Made by a program: the position numbers and the translations under genes. A DNA stretch of 64,000 nt from positions 806,001 through 870,000 of the forward strand of contig NZ_KI519455.1 in assembly GCF_000482545.1 (NCBI RefSeq). The letters run 5' to 3'. Source of the DNA: Arthrobacter sp. 35W. Its GTDB lineage: Bacteria > Actinomycetota > Actinomycetes > Actinomycetales > Micrococcaceae. Numbering within the stretch: the stretch's first letter is position 1; each line of letters starts with the position of its first letter. A model generated the notes under the pieces. That model ran no database searches. It saw nothing but the letters and a program-made list of their open reading frames with translations, and was not told the DNA's origin. Below are positions 53,729 to 61,933 of the stretch, one piece after another.

Positions 53729-55089
53729 GCCGACACCGCCGCATCGGCGTCGATGGTGGCATTGGCCGAAGGCACATCGCCCGGATCCGCATTGTGGCGG
53801 CGCATCCCGGTCTGGATGTCCAGGGCCGAGACGTCCCGGACCAGCACGCCGTCCTGGACGGCCAGCGCAGCGGCAACGCCCACTGCCTGGCCCATGGCCA
53901 TGCAGGGCGGGATTTCGCGGGACATCTTCTGCGCCTCCGGGGTGGCGGAGTAGTGGCGCCCGGCAACGAGCAGCTGGTCCACCTCCTTGGGCAGCAGCGA
54001 ACGGTAGGGGTAGTAGTAGTCGCGGCCTCGGGCCACGGAGTCGGCAAAGTGGCGGCGCTGGGTGACGTCGTCCTTGGTCATGACGTACTCGCCCTGGAGC
54101 AGGCGGGTCTGGCGCACACCCATCTGCGGAGCGACGTCGAGCATGTAGCAGTTGCTGAAGCCGGGCAGGTTGGCCTTGACGTAGTCCACGGCTTCGCTGA
54201 TGCGGTCGCGGGCGGCAAACTCCGCCGCCGTCAGGTCGGCCGGATCGGTGCCGTCGAAGCCGCTCATGTGCGGGGCGTTGCACCAGACCACACCCTCGAT
54301 GGGGGTCTTGAGCCACCAGAGTTCCCAGGCCCCGCCCAGCAGCCGCTTGATCTTGCGGTTGATGGCCCGGGCCTCCTTCGGGTTGGCCTGTTCGAAGCGC
54401 TCGGCTTCGGCGGTGTCCACGCCGCCCAGGCGGAAGACCAGGGTGGTGATGTAGCTGTCCTTGATGTGGCTGGCACCGGCGCGGGAGGCAACGTCGATGT
54501 CGCCCGTCGTATCGATCACGACGTCGGCCAGGAAGGCCTGCGGACCGGACTTGGTTTCACAGACCACGCCCTTCATGACGCCGTTGTCGACGATGGGGCG
54601 GGAGAACCAGGAGTGGAGGCGGAGGGTGACGCCGGCCTCGCGGACGAGGTCGTTGGAGACCCGCTTCCAGCCGTCCGGATCGAACGCGGCGGCGTAGCAG
54701 ATGGGCTTGGGGGTGGTGTGGGAGTGGAAGTCGAAGGTTCCGTAGCGGCCCCACTTGTTCCAGAGTTCCTCGGAGGTTTTGCGGTCCTCGACCGGGGGGA
54801 CGACGGCCAGGCCCAGGGCCTGCAGACGCTCAACGTATTCGGACACGATGCCTGTGACGGTGATGTCCTGGCCGTTGATCATGTCATCGAGCACCAGCAC
54901 CATGCCGCCGGAGGCCAGACCGCCCAGGGAGGAATAGCGTTCCAGCAGGGTGACTGTGGCACCGGACCGTGCGGCCGTGACGGCTGCCGCCACACCGGCG
55001 GGTCCACCGCCAACGACAAGCACCTGCGAGCGGTTGATGACGGGGGCTTTGAGGTCGTCGCTGGAAATGCGCAGATCAAGAGTTGTCAT
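53725..55089 (-). CDS. FAD-dependent oxidoreductase (FAD_oxidored family)
   Basis: 454 residues. The FAD-binding loop VLVVGGGPAGVAAAVTAARS, then LLERYSSLGGLASGG, and a second GG-type motif VVIDTTGDIDVASRAGAS are seen, as in the FAD_oxidored (pfam12831) family. The C-terminal CMAMGQAVGVAAALAV is typical. It has no signal peptide and should be cytosolic. The substrate is unknown; in this operon it may oxidise or reduce the entering compound before CoA transfer. It is 12 bp downstream of the MFS importer gene. Confidence 0.9.
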   Translation of the reverse strand: MTTLDLRISSDDLKAPVINRSQVLVVGGGPAGVAAAVTAARSGATVTLLERYSSLGGLASGGMVLVLDDMINGQDITVTGIVSEYVERLQALGLAVVPPVEDRKTSEELWNKWGRYGTFDFHSHTTPKPICYAAAFDPDGWKRVSNDLVREAGVTLRLHSWFSRPIVDNGVMKGVVCETKSGPQAFLADVVIDTTGDIDVASRAGASHIKDSYITTLVFRLGGVDTAEAERFEQANPKEARAINRKIKRLLGGAWELWWLKTPIEGVVWCNAPHMSGFDGTDPADLTAAEFAARDRISEAVDYVKANLPGFSNCYMLDVAPQMGVRQTRLLQGEYVMTKDDVTQRRHFADSVARGRDYYYPYRSLLPKEVDQLLVAGRHYSATPEAQKMSREIPPCMAMGQAVGVAAALAVQDGVLVRDVSALDIQTGMRRHNADPGDVPSANATIDADAAVSA

Positions 55090-55101
55090 GGTGTGTATTC
55101 C

Positions 55102-56397
55102 TTACTTTCCGACGAAAATGCCGTTGGCCCGGCGGGCGAGCAGATAGAAGACGATGCTGAGGATTGACAGCACTGCCACATAGACCGGGAAGACCCAGTC
55201 CAGGTGCAGGGACTGGAGCCAGACCAGCAGGTAGGACGCAGTGCCGCCGAAGACGGCGACGCCGATGCCGTAGCCGAGCGACACCCCGGCTCCGCGGAAG
55301 GTCTTGGGCATCAGGGAGGTGCTGATGACGTTGTAGAGGGTCATGTTCAGCACCAGGACCACCGAGCCGCCCAGCAGCACCGCGGCAAAGCCGCCGATGC
55401 CCGGCTGCGTGTACATCAGCATGAGGAACACCGAGGGGACGGCCAGCCACCGGGTCCACAGGAACCAGCGGGACATGGCCCGACCGTCCGCCAGCTTGCC
55501 GATGATCCAGCTGCCCGCCACCAGGACGACGCCGAGCGCCGTCGTGAGTGCGAAGACGGCCGTGGGGTCTTCCTTGAAGTTGCTGCGGGCGGCGCTGGGC
55601 AGGCCGACGTTCCACGCGTAGTTGTAGGCCTGTGCCGCTCCCACAATGAAGACGATGGCCAGGACGCTGAGCCAGTGCTTGCGGACGCCCGTCCAGACGG
55701 CGCCGGTGGAGTTGTTTGCCAGTTCCTCCGGGTGCATGGTCTCCGGCAGCGAACGGCGCAGGTACAGGACCAGGAAGCCGAAGAGTGCGCCGACGATGAA
55801 CGGCAGGCGCCAGCCCCATTCGCCCATGGCGGCTCCACCGATGGCGAGGCTGCACAGGAAGCTGACCAGGGATGCCAGCAGGATGCCGATGTTGACGTAA
55901 AAGGACATCAGCCCTGCGACCATGCCCTCGCGCCCGTCGGGGACGAGTTCGACGGCGTGGGCTGTGGAGAGCGGTGCCTCCACGCCGGTGGAGACTCCTT
56001 GGACGATGCGGCAGGCCACCAGGATGATGCCGGCCCACGCGCCAATCTGTTCATAGCCCGGGGTGACGGCGATGACCAGCGTTGTCGCGGCCATCATGGA
56101 AATGGAGACCAGCATGACCCGGCGGCGGCCGATCCGATCCGCCACGGTGCCCAACAGGATGCCGCCCAGGGGCCGGAAGGCGAATCCGACGGCGAAGACG
56201 GCCAGCGTGTTCAGCGTTGAGGACAGGGGGTCGGTGGAGGGGAAGAAATTCGGTCCGATGTAGGCCGACAGGAGTCCAAAAATCATCCAGTCGTACCATT
56301 CAAGGGCGTTGCCCAGGCCGAGGCCGAGCAGGCCCTTGCGGACAGCGGGGGTGAGCCGTTGTGGCTTGCTTGGTGCTTTGACGACGGTGTCCAGCAT
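55102..56397 (-). CDS. MFS transporter of the metabolite:H+ symporter type
   Basis: 431 residues from ATG 56397 (AAGGAC upstream). Twelve predicted helices; the first contains GLGNALEWYDWMIFGLLSAY, a hallmark of the MHS subfamily (xxEWYDxxxF). Motif A is LGTVADRIGRRRVMLVSISM. Such proteins import organic acids or similar small metabolites with protons. Its place as the first structural gene of the catabolic operon makes uptake of the substrate likely. Confidence 0.92.
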   Translation of the reverse strand: MLDTVVKAPSKPQRLTPAVRKGLLGLGLGNALEWYDWMIFGLLSAYIGPNFFPSTDPLSSTLNTLAVFAVGFAFRPLGGILLGTVADRIGRRRVMLVSISMMAATTLVIAVTPGYEQIGAWAGIILVACRIVQGVSTGVEAPLSTAHAVELVPDGREGMVAGLMSFYVNIGILLASLVSFLCSLAIGGAAMGEWGWRLPFIVGALFGFLVLYLRRSLPETMHPEELANNSTGAVWTGVRKHWLSVLAIVFIVGAAQAYNYAWNVGLPSAARSNFKEDPTAVFALTTALGVVLVAGSWIIGKLADGRAMSRWFLWTRWLAVPSVFLMLMYTQPGIGGFAAVLLGGSVVLVLNMTLYNVISTSLMPKTFRGAGVSLGYGIGVAVFGGTASYLLVWLQSLHLDWVFPVYVAVLSILSIVFYLLARRANGIFVGK

Positions 56398-56562
56398 TGT
56401 CTTGTCCTTACTGCGGCGCCCATGGTGGGGTGCCAGAGGGTATGACGCATCACGGCATGGGGGTGCACAGAGTGGATGCGAAGGTGGCAAGGATTGTCCT
56501 GGGCCCGATGTGGGCGGAGGACAGCAAGGGTTAGGGAGCAGACGCCGGCAGGGGTGCCGGCA

Positions 56563-57168
56563 TCACCACGCGTGTGGTGCGTTAACCCAGATCGCTACGC
56601 ATACCTCTTCGTAGCTGTTTTTGTACCAGTGCGGGGTGTCGGAGGCGAAGGTGATCGAGTCCCCGGCTTCCAGGGAATGGCATTCGCCATCCAGGTAGAT
56701 GTCCTTGCGCCCGGAGATGATGATGCCGAACTCCTCGCCACTGTGCCGAAACGGTGTGGCGCTGGTGTCGTGTCCGGGCGGGCTGACAATCCACTGGGCC
56801 TCCAGGGCCCCATTCAATCCGGGGGTCAGCAGTTCGTAGACGGCTTCGCCCACTGACTTGCTGGTGATGCCCTTGAGATTGCGACGCTCGGATTTCCGGA
56901 CCACCGGGGACCGGGTTTCCTCCTGGCCGCTGAAGAACCTGCCCACGGGGATGTCGAGTCCATGGGCAAGCTGGGCCAGCGTCGTAAAGGAGGGGTTTGC
57001 CAGACCGCGTTCGATCTGGCTGACAATCGCCTGGCTCAGGCCAGTGGTCTCCGAGAGCATTGCCAGCGTCATACCCTTTTCCTTGCGCATGGAACGGACC
57101 TTGTTGCCGACAGTCATCAGCAGGGCGCTCGTCGCGGGCGGGGTGTGGGTGGTGCTCTCGGTAGTCAT
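56563..57168 (-). CDS. XRE-family regulator with C-terminal cupin (PuuR-like)
   Basis: 201 residues from ATG 57168 (GGAGG 9 bp upstream). N-terminal HTH_3: VRSMRKEKGMTLAMLSETTG, LSQAIVSQIERGLANPSF. C-terminal cupin_2: HSGEEFGIIISGRKDIYLDG, then GDSITFASDTPHWYKNSYEE. The cupin normally senses the pathway substrate. It is upstream of and in line with the MFS/CoA-transferase operon (165 bp gap), its likely target, and has a palindrome inside its own promoter. Confidence 0.92.
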   Translation of the reverse strand: MTTESTTHTPPATSALLMTVGNKVRSMRKEKGMTLAMLSETTGLSQAIVSQIERGLANPSFTTLAQLAHGLDIPVGRFFSGQEETRSPVVRKSERRNLKGITSKSVGEAVYELLTPGLNGALEAQWIVSPPGHDTSATPFRHSGEEFGIIISGRKDIYLDGECHSLEAGDSITFASDTPHWYKNSYEEVCVAIWVNAPHAW

Positions 57169-57203
57169 TGGCCTAGCCTCCATTGAGTGATCCAACTCAC
57201 ACA

Positions 57204-57231
57204 ACTATAGTGAAGATCTTCAGCGAGTCAA
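57204..57231 (-). promoter_or_regulatory. Promoter with internal operator for the XRE-cupin gene
   Basis: On the minus strand TTGACT (57231-57226) and TATAGT (57209-57204) are 16 bp apart, a near-consensus sigma-70 type promoter. The 12-bp perfect palindrome TGAAGATCTTCA (57211-57222) fills the spacer. An XRE dimer bound there would block RNA polymerase, so autoregulation is the simplest reading. The predicted start is about 30 bp before the ATG. Confidence 0.72.
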
Positions 57232-57317
57232 TGATTTTCTTGATTATCGTGAAAAAATTTACGAAAGTACGTGTTTTGGCCGGTTGGTCGACCGCACAGC
57301 CGTACTCGAACCGGGCG

Positions 57318-58028
57318 CTACGCCCGGGCGGCGCGGGGCGCGCGGCGCTCCGGCAGCGGACTGGCGTCAAAGAGTTCGGGGCGCTTGAGGCGCATGGCGT
57401 CCACATCATCCAGGACAAAGCGCAGGTGCATGCGCAGGGAATCCTCCGCCGCGGCAAGGTCCCCGCGCTCAATCGCGTCCACAATGGATCTGTGGTCGTG
57501 CACGTATTCTTCGATGCCGCGGAAGCCGCTCAGCCCCAGATAGCGGGCGCGGTCCAGATGCCCCTTGGCATTGGCGACGGTGGCCCAGGCCGTCTCGTGC
57601 CCGGCGATGGCCAGCAGCATGCGGTGGAACTGCTCGTCCAGCGGATAGAACTCCTCGCGGCTGGTGCACAGCTCCTGCTGCGCCAGTACAGCCCGCAGTG
57701 GCTTGGCATGCTCCGGCTGGAACTGCCTGACGCATTCACGCAGCGACGCAATCTCGATGGCCTCGCGGATGAACTGCGCCTGGGCGACGACGGCGGGGTT
57801 GATGTAGGTGACATAGGTTCCGCGCTGCGGGCGGACCTCCACCAGGCCCTCCTGGGCGATGAGCAGCAGCGCCTCGCGGACGGGCGTGCGGCTGAGTCCC
57901 AGCACCACAGCCAGTTCATTTTCGGACAGCAGCGCCCCCGGCTGCTCCTCGCCGGAAATGATGCGTTCGCGGATCCGGCTGTAGGCCACGTCGCGGGCCG
58001 ATGTCCTGGCAGGGGTGGCTTCTGGCAT
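57318..58028 (-). CDS. GntR-family regulator, FadR/FCD type
   Basis: 236 residues. N-terminal winged HTH: YSRIRERIISGEEQPGALLS, LGLSRTPVREALLLIAQEGL. The C-terminal all-helical FCD domain carries the metal-ligand pattern (DEQFHRMLLAIAGHETAW, then HDHRSIVDAIERGD and HL). FCD members sense small acids. It is divergent from the MFS and L-idonate-dehydrogenase-like pair (254 bp apart) and probably controls them. A repeated ATGGCAGTG (twice around 58195-58219) in that gap may be its site. Confidence 0.92.
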   Translation of the reverse strand: MPEATPARTSARDVAYSRIRERIISGEEQPGALLSENELAVVLGLSRTPVREALLLIAQEGLVEVRPQRGTYVTYINPAVVAQAQFIREAIEIASLRECVRQFQPEHAKPLRAVLAQQELCTSREEFYPLDEQFHRMLLAIAGHETAWATVANAKGHLDRARYLGLSGFRGIEEYVHDHRSIVDAIERGDLAAAEDSLRMHLRFVLDDVDAMRLKRPELFDASPLPERRAPRAARA

Positions 58029-58282
58029 GCTCCCAGCCTATCCCCACCCGCTCCCCCACTCATCCGGTCCCTCCGGCCCACGGCGCGGAGGCAGCCCACC
58101 TTTGGGGAGGAACGGCGTCGAACATCGGCCAAAGATGGGCTGGTTCAGCGCGGCCCGAACCGGCGTCACAATGGGAACGCCCTTGACGGACTTGTATGGC
58201 AGTGCTTGAATGGCAGTGATTTGTTTTGAGACGCAGGCCACACGGCCGCCCAATGATGGGCGGATCGGGAACAGAGGAGTTC

Positions 58283-59608
58283 ATGACGGCAGCAATCCAG
58301 GTCGGGCACACCACCCGGTCAGTAAAAGACCTCACCAAGGCAGCGGTGTCCGGCTGGTTGGGCACCGCCATGGAGTACATGGACTTCCAGCTCTTCTCGC
58401 TGGCCGCTGCCATCATCTTCAATAAGATCTTCTTCCCCACCTTTGATCCGGCCGTTGGCCTGCTCGCCTCCTTCCTGACCTACGCCGTCGGCTTCCTGGC
58501 CCGCCCACTGGGCGCCTGGTTCTTTGGCCGGATGGGCGACCGCCTGGGCCGCAAGAAGGTTCTCGTCATCACCATTTCGCTGATGGGCTGCTCCACCATG
58601 CTGATCGGCCTGCTGCCGACCTATGCCCAGATCGGCTTCCTGGCCCCCGCACTTCTGGTGGCCCTGCGCCTGGTCCAGGGCTTCGGCGCCGGTGCCGAGC
58701 TCTCCGGCGCATCGGTGATGCTGGCCGAGTACGCCCCGCCCGCCAAGCGCGGCCTGGTGGCGTCCTTCGTCTGCCTGGGCACCAACTCCGGAACCCTGCT
58801 GGCCTCCGGCATGTGGGTTCTGCTGACCATGCTCCCCGAGGACGCCCTGTTCAGCTGGGGCTGGCGCATTCCGTTCATCCTGAGCATCCTCATCACCATC
58901 TACGCCCTGTGGATGCGCCGGAACCTGAAGGAAAGCCCCGTCTTCGAAGAGGCCAAGCAGCACGCCGCCGTCCACGCCAAGGCGGGCACCGGCGTGAAGG
59001 CCCGCAAGGGCAAGGCCTTCCTTCTGGCCGTCTGCCTGCGCATCGGCGAGAGCGGCAACTCCGCACTGATCCAGACCTTCCTGGTGGGCTATGTTGTTTC
59101 GGCGCTGAAGATGGACAAGGGCGTGGGCACCATGGCCCTGCTGATTGGATCCATCATCGGCTTTGCCACGGTTCCCCTGGCCGGCTGGCTCTCGGACAAG
59201 ATCGGCCGCCGCACCATGTACCGGGCCCTCTCCGGCTTCCAGCTCGTCTTCGCCATTCCCGCCTTCCTCATGCTGAACTCCAAGGATCCGCTGCTGGTCA
59301 GCCTGGCCCTGATCATCGGCCTCTCGGTGTCCGTACTGGGCATGTTCTCGGTGCAGTCCGCCTATGTCAATGAGCTCTTCGGCTCCCGCAACCGCTACAC
59401 CCAGGTGGCCCTCGCCAAGGAAATCGGCGGCGTCGTCTCCGGCGGTGTTGCACCGCTGATCGCCGGCGGCCTGCTGGTCGCATTCACCAACTCCTGGTGG
59501 CCGATTGCCGCGCTGATGATGTTCTACTCGGCCATTGCCTTTGTGGCCACGTTCTTCGCCCCGGAAACCAAGGGCCGCGACCTGACACTGGTGGAGGATG
59601 CAGCATGA
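58283..59608 (+). CDS. MFS transporter, metabolite:H+ symporter type
   Basis: 441 residues from ATG 58283 (GAGGAG 4 bp upstream). Helix 1 AAVSGWLGTAMEYMDFQLFS (MHS-type ExxDF/Y), motif A FGRMGDRLGRKKVLVITISL, and FGAGAELSGASVMLAEYAPP are typical of MHS permeases. Twelve helices are predicted. Its last codons overlap the dehydrogenase ATG (ATGA), so the two are translated together. A sugar acid such as idonate or gluconate is a reasonable substrate because of the next gene, but this is inference. Confidence 0.92.
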   Translation: MTAAIQVGHTTRSVKDLTKAAVSGWLGTAMEYMDFQLFSLAAAIIFNKIFFPTFDPAVGLLASFLTYAVGFLARPLGAWFFGRMGDRLGRKKVLVITISLMGCSTMLIGLLPTYAQIGFLAPALLVALRLVQGFGAGAELSGASVMLAEYAPPAKRGLVASFVCLGTNSGTLLASGMWVLLTMLPEDALFSWGWRIPFILSILITIYALWMRRNLKESPVFEEAKQHAAVHAKAGTGVKARKGKAFLLAVCLRIGESGNSALIQTFLVGYVVSALKMDKGVGTMALLIGSIIGFATVPLAGWLSDKIGRRTMYRALSGFQLVFAIPAFLMLNSKDPLLVSLALIIGLSVSVLGMFSVQSAYVNELFGSRNRYTQVALAKEIGGVVSGGVAPLIAGGLLVAFTNSWWPIAALMMFYSAIAFVATFFAPETKGRDLTLVEDAA

Positions 59609-60618
59609 AGGCCGTAGTGGTCCACGGGCGCAATGACCTGCGCCTGGATGAGCTCCCCGAGCCCGCCTGCGGACCGGACTCCGTGGTGGTCCAGATCGAA
59701 TTCGGCGGCATCTGCGGCTCCGATCTGCACTATGTCAGCCACGGCGCGTCCGGGCTCAGCGAACTGCACCACCCCATGGTGCTCGGCCATGAGGTGGCCG
59801 GTCGGATCAGCGCCGTCGGCGGCCAGGTCCTGGGGCTGCAGGTGGGCCAGGCCGTAACCATCCACCCCGCGACGCCCTGCGGCAACTGCGAGGCCTGCCG
59901 CGCCGGCCGCACCAACCTCTGCCCCGAGGTCACCTACTTCGGCAGCGCCGCCCACGATCCGCACACCGACGGCGCCTTTGCCAGCGCCAAGGAGGTGCCG
60001 GCGTCGCAGATCAGGGTGGTGCCCGACGGCGTCAGCACCCGCCGCGCGGCCGTGGCGGAACCGCTGGCAGTCGCCATCCACGCCGTCGCCCGGGCGGGGG
60101 ACATCCGCGGCAAGTCGGTGCTGGTCAACGGCTGCGGTCCCATCGGCGCGCTGGTGGTGGCCGCCGCCCGGAAGGCCGGGGCCTCCTACATCTATGCCAG
60201 CGACGTGGCCGAGAACTCGCTGCTGATCGCCAAGGCGATGGGTGCAGACGAGGCCATCAACGTGGGCCAGGGCGCGCCCCTGCCCGAGGTGGACGTGGCC
60301 TTTGAGGCCTCGGGCGTCGCCGCGGCCCTGGGCTCCGTGATCCTCGCCGTGCGCCGGGGCGGCGTGCTGGTCCAGGTGGGCAACCTGCCCGCGGGCCCGG
60401 TCAGCGTGCCGCTCGGCGCCCTGGTGTTCCGTGAAATCGACTACCGCGGAACGTTCCGCTTTGTCGATGAGATCGCCACGGCGCTGGAGTACCTGGCGGA
60501 CGGTCTGGACGTGGAGCCTCTGCTGACCCACACATTCAGCATCGACGACGCCGCCGAGGCCTTCCGGATTGCGGGCGACCGCAGCACCGGATCCTCCAAG
60601 GTCCTCCTGGCGTTCTAA
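59605..60618 (+). CDS. Zinc-dependent alcohol dehydrogenase, L-idonate 5-dehydrogenase-like
   Basis: 337 residues from ATG 59605, overlapping the transporter stop by 4 bp. Catalytic zinc ligands are in GGICGSDLHY and LGHEVAG; the structural-zinc cysteines are in CGNCEACRAGRTNLC. The Rossmann loop reads VNGCGPIGALVVAAARKAGA. Overall pattern (GSDLHYVSHGASGL, HPATPCGNCEAC) is that of L-idonate 5-dehydrogenase, which oxidises L-idonate to 5-ketogluconate. With the transporter it would form a minimal uptake and oxidation unit. Confidence 0.88.
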   Translation: MKAVVVHGRNDLRLDELPEPACGPDSVVVQIEFGGICGSDLHYVSHGASGLSELHHPMVLGHEVAGRISAVGGQVLGLQVGQAVTIHPATPCGNCEACRAGRTNLCPEVTYFGSAAHDPHTDGAFASAKEVPASQIRVVPDGVSTRRAAVAEPLAVAIHAVARAGDIRGKSVLVNGCGPIGALVVAAARKAGASYIYASDVAENSLLIAKAMGADEAINVGQGAPLPEVDVAFEASGVAAALGSVILAVRRGGVLVQVGNLPAGPVSVPLGALVFREIDYRGTFRFVDEIATALEYLADGLDVEPLLTHTFSIDDAAEAFRIAGDRSTGSSKVLLAF

Positions 60619-60709
60619 CCCGGGGTTTCATGATGGTGCCACCCGCCGGGTGTGTTTGGCCGGGAAAGGTACCTCCCCGGCGGGGGCCTGGGCCGTGGCT
60701 GCTGGTTGT

Positions 60710-60740
60710 TTGCCAATCTCCCAGCTTGTGTCGGCATACT
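60710..60740 (+). promoter_or_regulatory. Promoter for a leaderless transcript
   Basis: TTGCCA (60710-60715) and CATACT (60735-60740) are 19 bp apart, and the ATG at 60748 falls about 8 bp after the -10 box with no ribosome-binding site. This fits a leaderless mRNA, which is common in actinobacteria. Spacing is slightly long, so the call is moderate. Confidence 0.45.
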
Positions 60741-60747
60741 TTTGCCC

Positions 60748-61554
60748 ATGACCTCCCCGTACCAGCCCTTTCCAGCGCGCCCAGCTGGCGTGGCCACCCT
60801 TGACCCGGTCCGGACCGCAGCACTCAAGGTTCCCCAAGTCACTGCACTCTTTTGGATCATCAAGGTGTTGACCACCGGCATGGGAGAGACCACCAGTGAT
60901 TTCCTGGTCCGGCAATTCGATCCCGTGGTGGTCATTCCGGCCACGGCCCTGGCACTGGCAGCAGCGCTTCTTCTGCAGCTGAGGCTCACACGCTATGTTG
61001 CCTGGGCCTATTGGCTGGCGGTGGCCCTGGTCAGCGTGTTTGGCACCATGGCAGCCGACGTGCTGCACGCCGGTGCGGGCATCCCGTATCTGGTTTCCAC
61101 GGGATTCTTTGCGGCGGCACTCGCCGCGGTCCTGTACCTGTGGAAGCGGACGGAAAAGACACTCTCGATCCACAGCATCAACACAAGGCGCCGCGAAGTC
61201 TTCTACTGGCTGACCGTCCTGGCCACCTTTGCGCTCGGGACGGCGGCCGGGGACCTCGCCGCCAGCACCTTCCAGCTCGGCTACCTGGGCTCGGGCATCC
61301 TGTTTGCCCTGCTCATTGCCATTCCGGCGGTGGGGTTCCACCGGTTCAAGATCAATGCCACCCTTGCCTTCTGGTCCGCCTACATCCTGACCCGGCCCCT
61401 GGGTGCGTGCTTCGCAGACTGGATGGGCGTCCCCGCCACCCGTGGCGGACTCGACTGGGGTACCGGGCCGGTGAGCCTGGTTCTCGCCGCGGCCATAGCC
61501 GTTCTGGTGGCCTTTCTATCCATCACCCGGGCGGACCTGCAGAAGGAACCCTAG
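60748..61554 (+). CDS. Membrane protein of the COG4705 type
   Basis: 268 residues from ATG 60748; the longer open frame overlaps the promoter. About eight hydrophobic helices. The sequence VTALFWIIKVLTTGMGETTS and the repeated second half FYWLTVLATFALGTAAGDLA match the COG4705 family of uncharacterised membrane proteins with two similar halves (KVLTTGxGE..D and TFALGTAxGD). Function unknown. It is monocistronic as far as can be seen. Confidence 0.85.
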   Translation: MTSPYQPFPARPAGVATLDPVRTAALKVPQVTALFWIIKVLTTGMGETTSDFLVRQFDPVVVIPATALALAAALLLQLRLTRYVAWAYWLAVALVSVFGTMAADVLHAGAGIPYLVSTGFFAAALAAVLYLWKRTEKTLSIHSINTRRREVFYWLTVLATFALGTAAGDLAASTFQLGYLGSGILFALLIAIPAVGFHRFKINATLAFWSAYILTRPLGACFADWMGVPATRGGLDWGTGPVSLVLAAAIAVLVAFLSITRADLQKEP

Positions 61555-61604
61555 AGCGCCGGGCCGCCAAGGCACGAAGCAGGCGTCCGCGCCGCCCTGG
61601 CACT

Positions 61605-61906
61605 ATGCGCCCCCGGCCCGCCGGGGTCGGGTTTGTGGCAGCGCTTGATCTGCCGGAGTCCGTCCGCACCGTGGGCCCCGTGCCGTTCAACGGGGACGAG
61701 GGCTACCGCACCTGCTGTTCTTCCCTTTCGGCCAGGCCCGCCAGATGACAGCCCGCCTACGGACGCTGAAGGCCGCCAACGCCGCCAAGAAGCTGCCCGG
61801 CGTCCAGGTCTGCTGTGATGGGCTGGACGTGCTGCAGGCGCAGTCCCCGGAGGCTCTTTCCGGAGGCGGTTTTTTGGCGGGAACTTCGCTCGCACACCTG
61901 TTCTAA
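61605..61906 (+). pseudogene. Possible decayed gene, two frames
   Basis: One frame encodes GFVAALDLPESVRTVGPVPF up to a stop at 61748. The next frame continues with FFPFGQARQMTARLRTLKAA, then NAAKKLPGVQVCCDGLD and stops at 61906. The two parts read as one protein interrupted by a frameshift near 61715. I do not recognise the family. The part could also be chance ORFs in GC-rich DNA. Confidence 0.3.
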
Positions 61907-61933
61907 TCAACAAACATGGAATAGAATAAGATC

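Noticed and set aside
52496-54316. 606-codon start for the CoA-transferase
   Set aside because: The first ~196 codons overlap the FAD oxidoreductase in another frame and are Arg-rich; the ATG at 53728 with 4-bp overlap fits the family start.
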